DNA from: Candidatus Omnitrophota bacterium | GTDB lineage: Bacteria > Omnitrophota > Gorgyraeia > Zapsychrales > Fredricksoniimonadaceae | Reading direction: 5' to 3' | DNA: 48,925 nt | Assembly (NCBI GenBank): GCA_015228785.1 | Contig: JADGCU010000007.1 | Location: forward strand, 1 to 48,925 | Part shown: positions 1-9,048 of the stretch, in pieces | Layout: each line of letters begins with the position of its first letter | Numbering within the stretch: the first letter of the stretch is position 1 | Position numbers and translations under genes: made by a program | The notes under the pieces: generated by a model | Told to the model about the DNA's origin: nothing | What the model saw: only the letters and a program-made list of their open reading frames with translations | Databases searched by the model: none

Positions 1-1
1 G

Positions 2-886
2 CAGTCAGGACTTTGGGGAAAACCTACGGTGATCAACAATGTTGAAACATTGGCGACCGTCCCGTTGATCCTTGGGATGGGGGTGGAGAAATTTCGTGAG
101 TTAGGGACGGCGACCTCTCCGGGGACCAAGACCTTTGCGCTGACCGGGCACGTGGCTAATACCGGGCTCATTGAGGTCCCTTTCGGCGCAACTTTGCGGG
201 AGATCGTTATGGAGATCGGTGGCGGTATCACCGATAAGAAGGGGCGTATTGATCCAGACGGGTTTAAGGCTGTTCAGATCGGCGGACCATCGGGAGGGTG
301 TCTTACCAGGGACCATTTGGATCTAAAGATGGATTTTGATTCCTTGCGCTCCATCGGAGCCATGGTCGGTTCCGGGGGGCTTGTGTGTATGAACAAGACC
401 ACCTGCATGGTCGCCGTAGCCAAGTATTTTATGCAGTTCACTCAGAAGGAATCCTGTGGCAAGTGCGTGCTGTGTCGCGAAGGCACTAAACAGATGTTGT
501 ATCTTTTGGAGGATATTGTTGAAGGACGAGCGACACTAGAGACGCTTTCTGTGCTTGAGGAGCTCGCGATCGTTGTTCAGAAAGGGTCGCTTTGTGGTCT
601 GGGGAAGACGGCTCCCAATCCGGTGCTTTCGACGCTCAAGTATTTTAAAGATGAGTATATGGCGCATGTTGTTGATAAGCGCTGTCCAACGGGTGAGTGT
701 CGCAAGCTTGCCAAGCCCGAGATCAGGGCGGATAAGTGCAAGGGGTGCACTCTTTGCGGGAAGAAATGTCCGGTTAATGCGATCACGGGGGAAGTTAAAA
801 AGACGCATGTTATTGATGAGAAAATCTGTATTAAGTGCGGGGCATGTGCCCAGGTGTGTAAATTCGACGCTGTTGTTGGTGTGTAA
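2..886 (+). CDS. NuoF/HydB-like flavoprotein subunit of [FeFe] hydrogenase, 5' truncated
   Basis: The reading frame is open to the window edge and continues upstream: codons before the GTG at 29 encode QSGLWGKPT, which runs into VINNVETLA, a core NuoF motif. The CDS is therefore partial, and 29 is not the start. Visible parts are the end of the FMN/NAD(P)H fold, the NuoF [4Fe-4S] site ([12 protein letters not shown] near 452-487, fourth Cys near 592) and a C-terminal ferredoxin domain with two [4Fe-4S] motifs ([23 protein letters not shown]). NuoF plus a C-terminal 2x[4Fe-4S] domain is the HydB/HndC architecture. Its known role is to oxidise or reduce NAD(P)(H) and pass electrons to HydA. The gap to HydA is only 15 nt, so the two are surely co-transcribed. 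A HydC/NuoE-like subunit is expected upstream, outside the window. The choice between bifurcating and simple NADP-linked enzyme is open. Confidence 0.93.
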   Translation, partial: QSGLWGKPTVINNVETLATVPLILGMGVEKFRELGTATSPGTKTFALTGHVANTGLIEVPFGATLREIVMEIGGGITDKKGRIDPDGFKAVQIGGPSGGCLTRDHLDLKMDFDSLRSIGAMVGSGGLVCMNKTTCMVAVAKYFMQFTQKESCGKCVLCREGTKQMLYLLEDIVEGRATLETLSVLEELAIVVQKGSLCGLGKTAPNPVLSTLKYFKDEYMAHVVDKRCPTGECRKLAKPEIRADKCKGCTLCGKKCPVNAITGEVKKTHVIDEKICIKCGACAQVCKFDAVVGV

Positions 887-901
887 CCATAGGAGTTTGA
901 T

Positions 902-2920
902 ATGGATCAGGTAAAGTATGTGAATATTGACGGTCGGGAGATCCCCATCGAAGGCGAGAAGAATCTTCTGGCGGTTATCCGCAAGGCGGGGATAGATATC
1001 CCGACTTTTTGTTATGTTTCCGAGCTTAGCGTTTATGGTGCTTGCCGGATGTGCATGGTTGAGATCGAAGGACGGGGGCTACAGACGTCCTGTTCCACGC
1101 CCCCCGAGGCAGGGCTTAAAGTCAAGACCAATACCGAATCCGTGCGCCAGATCCGCCGGGTGGCCCTGGAACTTATTTTGGCTAATCATGAAAGAGAGTG
1201 TACGACTTGTGTAAAGAGCACTAATTGTAAATTGCAGGATCTTTCGAGGAAGCTGGGCGTAGAAAAGGTAAGGTTTCGTTCTATTCAGAAACCCATGCCG
1301 ATTGATGACGGGAATCCCTCCATCGTTCGCAATCCCAATAAGTGTATCCTGTGCGGTGATTGCGTGCGTATGTGTGCGGAGGTTCAGGGGATCGGGGCCA
1401 TTGACTTTGCCTATCGTGGACATGATGTTGTGGTGCAGCCGGCTTTTGGCAAGGGCCTGGAGGATGTGCAGTGTGTGTACTGTGGCCAGTGTACACGCGT
1501 TTGTCCGACGGGTGCCTTAACGCCCAAATCCGAGATCGATGCGGTCTGGAAGTCGTTGCAGGATACAAAGAAAACCGTGGTCGTTCAGATCGCGCCCGCC
1601 GTGCGGGTGGCACTCGGCGAGTCGTTCGGGTATCAGGCAGGAGAGCTCACCACCGGACAGATCGTGGCGGCGCTTAAGATGATGGGTTTTCGTAAGGTTT
1701 TCGATACCTGCTTTTCGGCAGATTTGACCATTTTGGAGGAAGGCAATGAGTTTATTCGTCGTCTCACTAAGGGACTTCCTCTTCCGATGTTTACTTCGTG
1801 CTGCCCGGCCTGGGTTAAATATGTCGAGCAGCATCATCCGGATTTGATCCCGCACCTTTCGACGTGTAAGTCGCCCCAGCAGATGTTCGGTTCTGTTGCT
1901 AAAGGCGTGTTTGCTCCTGAATTGGGAGTTAAAAAGGAAGATATGGTCGTGGTTTCAATCATGCCTTGCACGGCCAAGAAGTTTGAGGCCAAGCGACCTG
2001 AATTTGTCGAGGGCGGGATAGTCGATGTGGATCATGTCATTACGACTCAGGAGCTGGCCCAGATGATTAACGAATATGGGATCCAGTTCCGTAACCTGAA
2101 ACCAGAGTCCCTGGATATGCCGATGGGGTTCAAAACGGGTGCGGGTGTTATTTTTGGGAATACTGGTGGTGTTATGGAAGCAGCTTTGCGTTATGTGTAT
2201 GAGAAGGTTGAGGGCAAGACTCTCGAAAATCCTGATTTTCACGAAGTGCGGGGTGAGGCCGGGATCCGTGAGGCTGAGATCAAGCTTGCGGGGAAAGTTT
2301 ATAAACTGGCGGTCATCCATTCGTTGGCGAATGCTAAGGAGATTATTCGGAAGATCAAGACCGGGGAAAAACAGTATCATTTTATTGAGTTTATGTCCTG
2401 TCCGGCCGGATGTATCAATGGTGCGGGGCAGCCAGTGAATTTTGATCCTGAATATCGCCGGAATCGGACCAAGGGTCTTTATGAGGCGGATAAGATGCTT
2501 CAGCTGCACAAGTCCCAGGAAAATCCTTACTTGAAAGAACTATACGAGACCCGACTTGGCGATGTGGGGGGCGAAAAGGCTCATCATTTGCTGCATACGC
2601 ATTACAATGCGCGTCGTCGAATGAAGGGCAAATCCATGGTCATCTTTGAGGGAAAGATTGGCGACAAGCTTGAGATCCGCGTTTGTGTGGGGACGAGCTG
2701 CTATCTGAAAGGAAGTCAGGATCTTTTACATCATCTCGCTAAGCGCGTGGCAGACCAGGGCCTTCAGGATCAGGTTCAGGTTAAGGCGACCTTTTGTTTT
2801 GAGAAATGTGACAAGGGGCCGACCATCAAGATCGGAGATAAAGTGATTGATCATTGCGATATCGCTAAGGCATCGTTGGCGGTTGATAAGGCTATTGAGG
2901 AAAGATTGAAGAAGAAATAA
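902..2920 (+). CDS. hydA: [FeFe] hydrogenase catalytic subunit HydA
   Basis: This 672-residue protein has the full modular HydA layout. An N-terminal [2Fe-2S] domain (CxxxxxxxxGACRMC, CSTP) is followed by a NuoG-like His-Cys3 site (HERECTTCVKSTNC). Two [4Fe-4S] motifs come next (CILCGDCVRMC, CVYCGQCTRVCP), then the H-cluster domain. All three H-cluster signatures are intact: TSCCPAW (C300, C301), MPCTAKKFE (C356) and MSCPAGCINGAG (C500, C504). The small-subunit helix region (about 535-575) precedes an extra C-terminal thioredoxin-like [2Fe-2S] domain (CVGTSC, CFEKC). This extra domain matches trimeric NAD- and ferredoxin-dependent enzymes such as Thermotoga maritima HydA. The predicted role is cytoplasmic reversible H2 production or oxidation. 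An AGGAG site precedes the ATG. Confidence 0.97.
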   Translation: MDQVKYVNIDGREIPIEGEKNLLAVIRKAGIDIPTFCYVSELSVYGACRMCMVEIEGRGLQTSCSTPPEAGLKVKTNTESVRQIRRVALELILANHERECTTCVKSTNCKLQDLSRKLGVEKVRFRSIQKPMPIDDGNPSIVRNPNKCILCGDCVRMCAEVQGIGAIDFAYRGHDVVVQPAFGKGLEDVQCVYCGQCTRVCPTGALTPKSEIDAVWKSLQDTKKTVVVQIAPAVRVALGESFGYQAGELTTGQIVAALKMMGFRKVFDTCFSADLTILEEGNEFIRRLTKGLPLPMFTSCCPAWVKYVEQHHPDLIPHLSTCKSPQQMFGSVAKGVFAPELGVKKEDMVVVSIMPCTAKKFEAKRPEFVEGGIVDVDHVITTQELAQMINEYGIQFRNLKPESLDMPMGFKTGAGVIFGNTGGVMEAALRYVYEKVEGKTLENPDFHEVRGEAGIREAEIKLAGKVYKLAVIHSLANAKEIIRKIKTGEKQYHFIEFMSCPAGCINGAGQPVNFDPEYRRNRTKGLYEADKMLQLHKSQENPYLKELYETRLGDVGGEKAHHLLHTHYNARRRMKGKSMVIFEGKIGDKLEIRVCVGTSCYLKGSQDLLHHLAKRVADQGLQDQVQVKATFCFEKCDKGPTIKIGDKVIDHCDIAKASLAVDKAIEERLKKK

Positions 2921-2967
2921 GGCCTTGATGGTTTTGGGAGTATCAAGGAAAGAATTAAGGGGGTGGC

Positions 2968-4689
2968 ATGGAACAGAACACCCGACAGGTCATTTTTACT
3001 AATGAGGCACGTTGCCGGGATTGTTACCGGTGCGTGCGGGTATGCCCTATTAAAGCGATTAAGGTGGAAGGAAACCAGGCTCGCGTTCATGATGAGCGTT
3101 GTATTGCCTGCGGCACTTGCGTTCGGGAATGTCCTCAGGGGGCGAAAACGTATCGTAAGGATGTTGGCGTTGCGGATGAGATCTTAAAAAGCGGGGTTTT
3201 TGTAGCGGCGAGTATTGCGCCTGCTTTTGCTGGTGTTTTTGAAGAATGGGAATATTTTCGTCTTCCAGCGGCTTTGCGCCGGCTTGGATTCCGTTATGTT
3301 GCCGAGACGGCCATAGGAGCGTATATGGTCGCACGTGATACGGCCGTTGCCGTCAAGGATGGTGCTCGCCCTCATATTTGTACGGCATGTCCCGCAGTTG
3401 TTAATTATGTTGAGAAATATGAAAAAGACAAGGTCCCTTATCTGGTCCCGATTGTGTCTCCGATGATGGCGCATGCCAGGCATATCAAGGCAAGGATGGG
3501 CATGACAGCGAAGGTCATTTTCATTGGGCCATGTGCGGCCAAAAAGACGGAGGCCGAGCGTCCTCAGTTGAAGGGGCTCATTGATTGTGTTCTTACTTTT
3601 GAGGAATTGGAGCAGCTTTTTGAGGAGCGAGGTATTGATCTGGGGACTTGCGAGGAAAGTTCGTTTGACGAAGAGCCTTTGGGTCTGGCTCGGCTGTTTC
3701 CTGTTGAAGGGGGTGCAGCTGCGACTTCTCAGATGTGTACGGATGTTTTGGATGATAGACTCATGTTTGTGAGTGGTTTTGAAGAATTTAAGGAATGCTT
3801 GAAGTCTGTCGGAGGGAAGGGAAAAGCTCCGGTCATTGAGCCGCTTTTGTGCCCGCAGGGTTGCGTGAACGGTCCGGGTATCAGGCGTGAGGGTAATCCC
3901 TTTGAGCGTCGAAGTCGGGTCATTCGCTACGCACGCGGTCGCAAGCCTGTTGATGGGCCGGAACCCGCGGTGCTTGATTTGACGACATCTTTTCAGTCCC
4001 GTCCTGTACTCGGGGATGTTGCGATTTCTGAGGAGCAGGTGCGTACTGTTCTTGAGAAGGCTGGAAAAGCGCGTTTGGAACAGCAGCTGAATTGCGGGGC
4101 CTGTGGATACCCGACTTGCCGTGACCAGGCGGTTGCTGTGGTGCGGGGAATGGCCGGTATTGAGATGTGCATTCCTTTCATGCGTCGTCTGGCGGAACAG
4201 CGTTCAGATCGCATCATGGAGACCAGCCCCAATGGCATCGTGGTCTTGGATCAGCATTTGAATATTCTCAATTTTAATCCAGCTTTCAGCACGATGTTCA
4301 AGGTCGGGCCATCGATTGTGGGAGAGCATATTTCACGGCTTCTTGATCCGGATCCTTTTGAAAAGGTGGCCTCGGGACAGCTTGAAATTGCAGATGATCC
4401 TCGAGAGTATCCGCAGTATGGGGTGGTGCTTCGGGAAGTCGTATATGCTTTGCGTGCGGAGCATCAATATGTCGGCATGTTTATCAATATCACGTCCCGT
4501 GAAGAAACTACGGAGCGATTGAGGAAGGTCAAGGATGAGACGGTGACCCAGGCTAAGGAATTACATGCTCATCAGATAGAGATGGCGAAGAATTTTGCCA
4601 ATTTTCTCGGAGAATATACGGCCAAGGGGGAACAGTTGGTTAACAAACTGCTGGAAGCCGTTAATGACAAGGATAAGGAAAAAGGCTGA
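2968..4689 (+). CDS. Sensory [FeFe] hydrogenase with PAS domain (group C type)
   Basis: The protein has 573 residues. Two N-terminal [4Fe-4S] motifs (CRDCYRCVRVCP, CIACGTCVRECP) lead into a hydrogenase-like H domain (about 70-340). A 4Fe-4S domain follows (LNCGACGYPTCRDQA, about 370-405), then a PAS domain (about 410-510) and a helical tail. H-cluster motifs are altered. The first reads CTACPAV, so the proton-relay Cys of TSCCP is Ala140 while the ligand C141 stays; the second is GPCAAKK and the third LLCPQGCVNGPG. That Cys-to-Ala change with a PAS domain is characteristic of HydS/HfsB-type sensory hydrogenases, thought to signal H2 or redox state rather than turn over H2 quickly. The neighbours fit: HydA lies upstream, and a SpoIIE phosphatase overlaps downstream as TGATG, the arrangement called group C3. 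RBS is AAGGGGG. Confidence 0.93.
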   Translation: MEQNTRQVIFTNEARCRDCYRCVRVCPIKAIKVEGNQARVHDERCIACGTCVRECPQGAKTYRKDVGVADEILKSGVFVAASIAPAFAGVFEEWEYFRLPAALRRLGFRYVAETAIGAYMVARDTAVAVKDGARPHICTACPAVVNYVEKYEKDKVPYLVPIVSPMMAHARHIKARMGMTAKVIFIGPCAAKKTEAERPQLKGLIDCVLTFEELEQLFEERGIDLGTCEESSFDEEPLGLARLFPVEGGAAATSQMCTDVLDDRLMFVSGFEEFKECLKSVGGKGKAPVIEPLLCPQGCVNGPGIRREGNPFERRSRVIRYARGRKPVDGPEPAVLDLTTSFQSRPVLGDVAISEEQVRTVLEKAGKARLEQQLNCGACGYPTCRDQAVAVVRGMAGIEMCIPFMRRLAEQRSDRIMETSPNGIVVLDQHLNILNFNPAFSTMFKVGPSIVGEHISRLLDPDPFEKVASGQLEIADDPREYPQYGVVLREVVYALRAEHQYVGMFINITSREETTERLRKVKDETVTQAKELHAHQIEMAKNFANFLGEYTAKGEQLVNKLLEAVNDKDKEKG

Positions 4690-5837
4690 TGCCTTATTTC
4701 CATATTGACACAGAAGCATATCAAGAATCCAAACGCATAGGCGCCCCGTGCGGCGATACCTTTCTGGTTCGGCGCAGCGTTTACCATACGACCATCATTC
4801 TTGCCGATGGCATCGGATCCGGGATCAAGGCCCATATCGCTTCTCAAATGAGCGTTTCTCGCCTGGCGCAGTTGCTCGAGGGAGGGGCCTCATTACGGGA
4901 CGCATTCTTTAATGTCGTCGGTACGATGAGTAAATGGCGTGATCACACCATGCCTTTTTCGGCATTCTTACTCATGCGGGTCTTAAATGATGGGACAACG
5001 ACCATTCTTAGTTACGAGATGCCCGCATCTCTCCTTATCAGTCGTCGGGAAGTGAATGTGATCGGGGCAGATCCTCTGGTTGTTCCTGCGGGGATAGCGA
5101 GCGAGTCACATTTTCATCTTCTCCCGTCGGAAGGAGTGTTGCTGATCAGTGATGGAATTGTTCAGGCCGGGATGGGGAAGAATTTTCATCTTGGCTGGGG
5201 GGTGGAAGGCGTGGAGACTTTCCTGTCGTCATGTGTTGGGAAAGACATTGATTTTCATCGGGTTGCTCAGGGCGTGATCGAGCAGGCTAATTATCATGAC
5301 GGGGCTCATAGCGGAGATGACAAAACGGTTCTACTGGTCCATGGCCGGGCAGGTCTTGTGGTGGATGTCTTGACCGGGCCGCCCGCGGACAGCGGTCGTG
5401 ATGGTGTGGTGGCGGATGGATTTTGGGCAGCGAAAGGGTTTAAGGTTATCTGCGGCGCTACGACAGCGGATATTATGGCCCGGTACGCGGGGAGGAAAGT
5501 CGAGGTTGAGCAGAAGCCGGTCTCTTTTTCAACACCGCCGCGGTATTTTATCCAAGGGGTTGACATGGTCACGGAAGGCGCGATCACGCTCATGCAGGCT
5601 TATAATATAATTGAGGAAGAGGGCATTATTGCTAAAGATCGCTCTGCTGCCGGGGATTTGGTGTCGTTATTGCAGCATGCAGATTTTGTCCGCTTTACGG
5701 TGGGGCTTGCCCGTAATCCGGCCAATTCAGATATTGTTTATCGAAAACAGGGGATCCTTCCTCGCGATAAGATTGTGCCACTTCTTGCTCAGAAGTTAGA
5801 GCGAATGGGCAAGCTTGTTACGGTAACATTTGTTTAA
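4689..5837 (+). CDS. SpoIIE-family (PP2C-like) serine phosphatase
   Basis: This 382-residue protein starts inside the stop codon of the sensory hydrogenase (TGATG), so translation is coupled. Residues 1-220 resemble the SpoIIE/PP2C fold: GDTFLVRR near the N terminus, LADGIGSGIKA (a metal-binding Asp-Gly-x-Gly-x-Gly region), LISDGIVQAG and SGDDKTVLLV. PP2C-like SpoIIE phosphatases dephosphorylate Ser/Thr on partner proteins such as anti-anti-sigma factors. Residues about 245-382 form an additional region I do not recognise, which may be a dimerisation or input domain. By context it is the output of the PAS hydrogenase. No anti-sigma factor or STAS protein is encoded nearby, so the substrate is unknown. 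Confidence 0.87.
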   Translation: MPYFHIDTEAYQESKRIGAPCGDTFLVRRSVYHTTIILADGIGSGIKAHIASQMSVSRLAQLLEGGASLRDAFFNVVGTMSKWRDHTMPFSAFLLMRVLNDGTTTILSYEMPASLLISRREVNVIGADPLVVPAGIASESHFHLLPSEGVLLISDGIVQAGMGKNFHLGWGVEGVETFLSSCVGKDIDFHRVAQGVIEQANYHDGAHSGDDKTVLLVHGRAGLVVDVLTGPPADSGRDGVVADGFWAAKGFKVICGATTADIMARYAGRKVEVEQKPVSFSTPPRYFIQGVDMVTEGAITLMQAYNIIEEEGIIAKDRSAAGDLVSLLQHADFVRFTVGLARNPANSDIVYRKQGILPRDKIVPLLAQKLERMGKLVTVTFV

Positions 5838-6203
5838 AAGTTATATAAAACAGATATTAATTACTCTATCGATTTACTTTAATTCGGAACAAATTAAGCA
5901 CGCAATTATTTTGTATCTTCTAATTTATTAATAGTATGGCGTTTTTTCCTATAGATTTAGTCTTTATTGCTTAAAGGCGGTTGGTTCATAATGAACCCCG
6001 CAATTATGTGATGCCCTCAGCTTTCGACGAGGATTTCTGGCTTTCTATTTCCCGCCTTGACTTCCCATTTTGATGAATTATGATAATTTATTATTGGTTT
6101 TGACATCAAGTTTTCACTAATCTGCGACAAGCTTTGTGGCGTTAGGTGTCGTACGTGATAGACGACGGTACTCGTAGTTGGTTTGGATGATGGAGGAGCG
6201 ATC
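5838..6203. other. AT-rich intergenic region, no gene seen
   Basis: The first ~120 bases after the phosphatase are very AT-rich. No convincing coding frame, tRNA or intrinsic terminator was found. A short perfect palindrome lies at 5983-5997, and the Shine-Dalgarno sequence of the next gene (GGAGGAG, 6191-6197) lies at the right end. Confidence 0.5.
5983..5997. repeat. 15-bp perfect palindrome, possible operator
   Basis: GGTTCATAATGAACC is two 7-bp arms around one A. It contains the GTTCATAA half-site that also occurs in the DUF134 promoter palindrome at 43343-43362. It could be an operator for the downstream MazG-like gene or chance in AT-rich DNA. Confidence 0.35.
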
Positions 6204-6551
6204 ATGGGAGAAATAGCTGAATTAGTTCAGAAGATTAAGAAGTTTCGCGATGATAGAGATTGGAAGCAGTTTCATAATCACAAAGATATGGCCTTGTCTT
6301 TAGTCTTAGAAGCCGCTGAGCTCTTGGAGCATTTTCAATGGAAGAATCCTGAAGAGGTCAAGAAGCATGCGCGTGAGAATCTCGAGGAGATTGCGGATGA
6401 ACTTGCGGATATCGCGATGTATGTTTTTGAGCTTTCAGATAATTTAGGAATTGATTTGAAAAGGGCGATGATCAAGAAACTAGCTAAGAATGCACAGAAG
6501 TATCCCGTAGAGAAGGCCAAGGGTAAGCATACAAAGTATAATAAACTTTAA
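6204..6551 (+). CDS. MazG-like nucleotide pyrophosphohydrolase
   Basis: The protein has 115 residues, counted from the ATG at 6204, which has GGAGGAG 6 nt upstream; a TTG at 6183 would add seven residues and is less likely. It is all-alpha and carries the metal-binding EAAE...DELADI pattern (ExxE and ExxD) of the MazG/dUTPase-like superfamily. Its size and the FRDDRDWKQFHNHKDMA opening match the short dCTP-pyrophosphatase-like (XTP3TPA/RS21-C6) subfamily. The known role is to hydrolyse non-canonical or excess (d)NTPs to monophosphate and PPi in nucleotide-pool cleaning. The KGKHTKYNKL tail is basic. Confidence 0.88.
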   Translation: MGEIAELVQKIKKFRDDRDWKQFHNHKDMALSLVLEAAELLEHFQWKNPEEVKKHARENLEEIADELADIAMYVFELSDNLGIDLKRAMIKKLAKNAQKYPVEKAKGKHTKYNKL

Positions 6552-6591
6552 ATATTAAGCTCGTTTGTTATCCTCCTGAGCATTTTAATTT

Positions 6592-7662
6592 ATGTCCATG
6601 ATAAATCCTTCCAGCAATCAGGAAGTGCCGCTTCGAAAACGGCGCGTACGCTATCCAGGCAAGAATCCGCGTCGTTTTGAAGAGAAATATAAAGAGCATG
6701 ACCCCGAGCGTTACGCGGATGATGTGGCGAAGATTATTCATAGCGGGAAAACCCCTGCGGGAACACATCGCCCGATCATGGTCCAGGAAATTCTTAAGGT
6801 GCTTGATCCTCACGCGGGGCAGGTGGTGCTTGATGCCACGCTGGGATACGGTGGACATGCTCAGGAGTTACTTCAACGGATTATTCCGGGAGGCTGTTTG
6901 TGGGGGATTGATGTGGATCCGATTGAAATCAAGCGTACTGAGACGCGCCTGCGTGGACGGGGGTTTACGGAACAGGTGTTTAAAGTCAGGCGCATTAATT
7001 TCGCCGGTGTCCCCAAGATCCTCAATGATATTGGTGGTTGTTTTGATCTTGTTCTGGCGGATCTCGGCGTATCGTCTATGCAGCTGGATGATCCGGCACG
7101 CGGCTTCACCTTTAAAAGGGAAGGTCCGTTGGATCTGAGGCTTAATCCCGAGCGAGGTCAGCCGGCGTCTGTGCTTTTGCAGTCTTTGTCGGAAAATGAA
7201 TTTGCCAAGATGCTGAGTGTCAATGCGGATGAGCCTTATGCGCGTGGTATTGCCAAGGGTGTCTTTAAGTCTAGTACACCGATTAAAACGACCACCGCAC
7301 TGGCGGATGCTATACGCAGGGCGTTGCCGCGGGCAACGTCTGAGGCGGATGAAGAGGATCGGACGCGCTCTGTTCGCAGGACATTTCAGGCTCTTCGGAT
7401 CGCTGTCAACGATGAGTTTTTCGTCTTGGAGCAGTTTTTGAAGAATCTTCCTGAGTGTTTGAAGTTTGAGGGGCGGGCAGCTATTTTGACATTTCATCCT
7501 GGAGAAGAGGATCGAGTGGCCCGTTCATTCCGGGAAGGGGTTCAGTCCGGGGTGTATGCCGAGATGAGTCTCGAGCCTATTCGGCCGACGCCTCAGGAGC
7601 AGTATGATAATTCACGTTCCAAGAGTGCCCGGTTGCATTGGGTCAAGAGGAGCGTGTCATGA
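6592..7662 (+). CDS. rsmH: RsmH-like 16S rRNA (cytosine-N4)-methyltransferase
   Basis: The protein has 356 residues. Family motifs are clear: HRPIMVQEIL, LDATLGYGGHA (SAM site), LADLGVSSMQLDDPARGF, GPLDLRLN, RTFQALRIAVNDE, LTFHPGEEDRVA and the C-terminal NSRSKSARL. RsmH methylates N4 of C1402 of 16S rRNA. It is longer than the usual ~310 residues because of a basic N-terminal extension of about 55 residues (RKRRVRYPGKNPRRFEEKY). It does not sit in a division cluster (mraZ/ftsL/ftsI). Instead it overlaps a DEAD-box helicase gene by 4 nt (ATGA). It may be the only RsmH or a second, divergent paralogue. No strong Shine-Dalgarno precedes the ATG at 6592. Confidence 0.88.
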   Translation: MSMINPSSNQEVPLRKRRVRYPGKNPRRFEEKYKEHDPERYADDVAKIIHSGKTPAGTHRPIMVQEILKVLDPHAGQVVLDATLGYGGHAQELLQRIIPGGCLWGIDVDPIEIKRTETRLRGRGFTEQVFKVRRINFAGVPKILNDIGGCFDLVLADLGVSSMQLDDPARGFTFKREGPLDLRLNPERGQPASVLLQSLSENEFAKMLSVNADEPYARGIAKGVFKSSTPIKTTTALADAIRRALPRATSEADEEDRTRSVRRTFQALRIAVNDEFFVLEQFLKNLPECLKFEGRAAILTFHPGEEDRVARSFREGVQSGVYAEMSLEPIRPTPQEQYDNSRSKSARLHWVKRSVS

Positions 7663-8906
7663 CATTTTCTTCCTTGGGTTTGGCTCAGGATTTGATCGAT
7701 GCTATTCGGGTTGCCGGTTATGAGGTGCCGAGTTTTGTTCAGGAGAAGGCGATCCCTATTATTTTGCGGGGGAGGGACCTGATCGTCCAGGCCAAGACAG
7801 GAACGGGAAAGACGGCTAGTTTTGCTTTACCGGTGTTACAGCTTGTGAAAGGTCCTGTCAGCGGCGATAAGAGAGTTATTAAAGGACTTGTTTTGGCGCC
7901 TTCGCGCGAATTGGCAATGCAGGTGGAGCGTGCCCTTAAGGCGTATGGACGACAGCTGGCCAAGCCCTTGCGGACGATCGCACTCATCGGTGGGCTTAAT
8001 GTTGATCTGCAGATCAGGAACCTTCACCACGGGGCAGATCTTGCCGTAGCGACACCGGGACGATTGCTGGATCTGGTTAGCCGCGCTGCCATTGATCTGT
8101 CGTACGTGAAGTTTCTGGTCGTTGATGAAGCTGACAAGATGTTTGATCTTGGTTTTGTCGAAGAATTAGAAGCGGTTTTAAAGGTGTTGCCTGCTAATCG
8201 TCAGAATTTATTATTTTCCGCGACGATTACGGAAAAAGTGATTCGTCTGACACAGAAGTTTATGGTCGATCCTGTGCGTATTACGGAGGAAGAAGGTTCT
8301 GCTTCGGCAGAGCTGGTGAATCAACGGGCTATTACGGTCAATCGAAATAATCGCGGCCCTCTTTTGAGGCACTTGATTCGAACAGAACAGTGGCCTCAGG
8401 TGTTGGTTTTTGTTTCTAGCGTCAGAGATGCGGATATGCTGGTTGTTAAATTGTTGAAGGCTGGCATTGAAGCGGATGCTTTTCATGGGGGACTTACTCA
8501 GGCGCAAAGAGTCCGGGTGCTTCATGATTTTAAGGATAAGAAATTCCGGATTATGGTGTCGACCGATCTTGCGGCACGCGGGATTGATATTCATAAATTG
8601 CCTTATGTGGTGAATTATGATTTGCCCCGTTCTGCCGATGATTATATTCATCGCATGGGAAGGACGGCGAGGGCTGGCGAGAAGGGGACAGTGGTTTCAT
8701 TTATCGGCCATGAAGATCAGTCTCATTTTTCGTTGATCGAGAAAAAGACGCGCATTCGTTTGCCTCGGGAAAGCATTGAAGGTTTTTTATTAACAGGAGC
8801 GCCCATGTTAAAGGAAAAAGGTAACATGCCAGTGAAGGGGCACCGGATGAGTAAGAAAGATAAGGCTAGGGCGCTGGCGTTGAGAGGAGAGAACAAGTTG
8901 TTATAA
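7659..8906 (+). CDS. DEAD-box ATP-dependent RNA helicase
   Basis: The protein has 415 residues from the ATG at 7659, which has AGAGGAG upstream and overlaps the rsmH stop (ATGA). All helicase motifs are visible: a Q motif (FSSLGLAQDLIDAI...PSFVQEKAIP), AKTGTGKT (45-52), PSRELA, TPGRLLD, DEAD (156-159), SAT, STDLAARGID and HRMGRTARAG. After the RecA-like domains there is only a short basic tail (about 375-415), as in RhlE-type proteins. It probably unwinds structured RNA in ribosome assembly or decay. Coupling to the 16S rRNA methyltransferase gene supports a ribosome-maturation role. Confidence 0.95.
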   Translation: MTFSSLGLAQDLIDAIRVAGYEVPSFVQEKAIPIILRGRDLIVQAKTGTGKTASFALPVLQLVKGPVSGDKRVIKGLVLAPSRELAMQVERALKAYGRQLAKPLRTIALIGGLNVDLQIRNLHHGADLAVATPGRLLDLVSRAAIDLSYVKFLVVDEADKMFDLGFVEELEAVLKVLPANRQNLLFSATITEKVIRLTQKFMVDPVRITEEEGSASAELVNQRAITVNRNNRGPLLRHLIRTEQWPQVLVFVSSVRDADMLVVKLLKAGIEADAFHGGLTQAQRVRVLHDFKDKKFRIMVSTDLAARGIDIHKLPYVVNYDLPRSADDYIHRMGRTARAGEKGTVVSFIGHEDQSHFSLIEKKTRIRLPRESIEGFLLTGAPMLKEKGNMPVKGHRMSKKDKARALALRGENKLL

Positions 8907-9048
8907 CGGGGGCCTGTGACGCCGTTACAGTCGATGTGCGCAAAGATTTCCAAGAAGGGACTTCGCGTGGTTTATCGATATCGTTAGCGATATAAAGACA
9001 GAAGTTTATTATCAAGGTGAAGAAGATGATTCGAAAAATGGAGGGTGT

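Noticed and set aside
5975-6015. tRNA-like T-arm around the 5983 palindrome
   Set aside because: The GGTTC...GAACC pairing has a one-base centre instead of a 7-base T-loop and no acceptor or anticodon arm is present.
8978-8993. Hairpin ATATCG-TTAG-CGATAT before the exported protein gene
   Set aside because: Only six mostly AT pairs with no T-run or conservation evidence; not enough to call a terminator or regulator.
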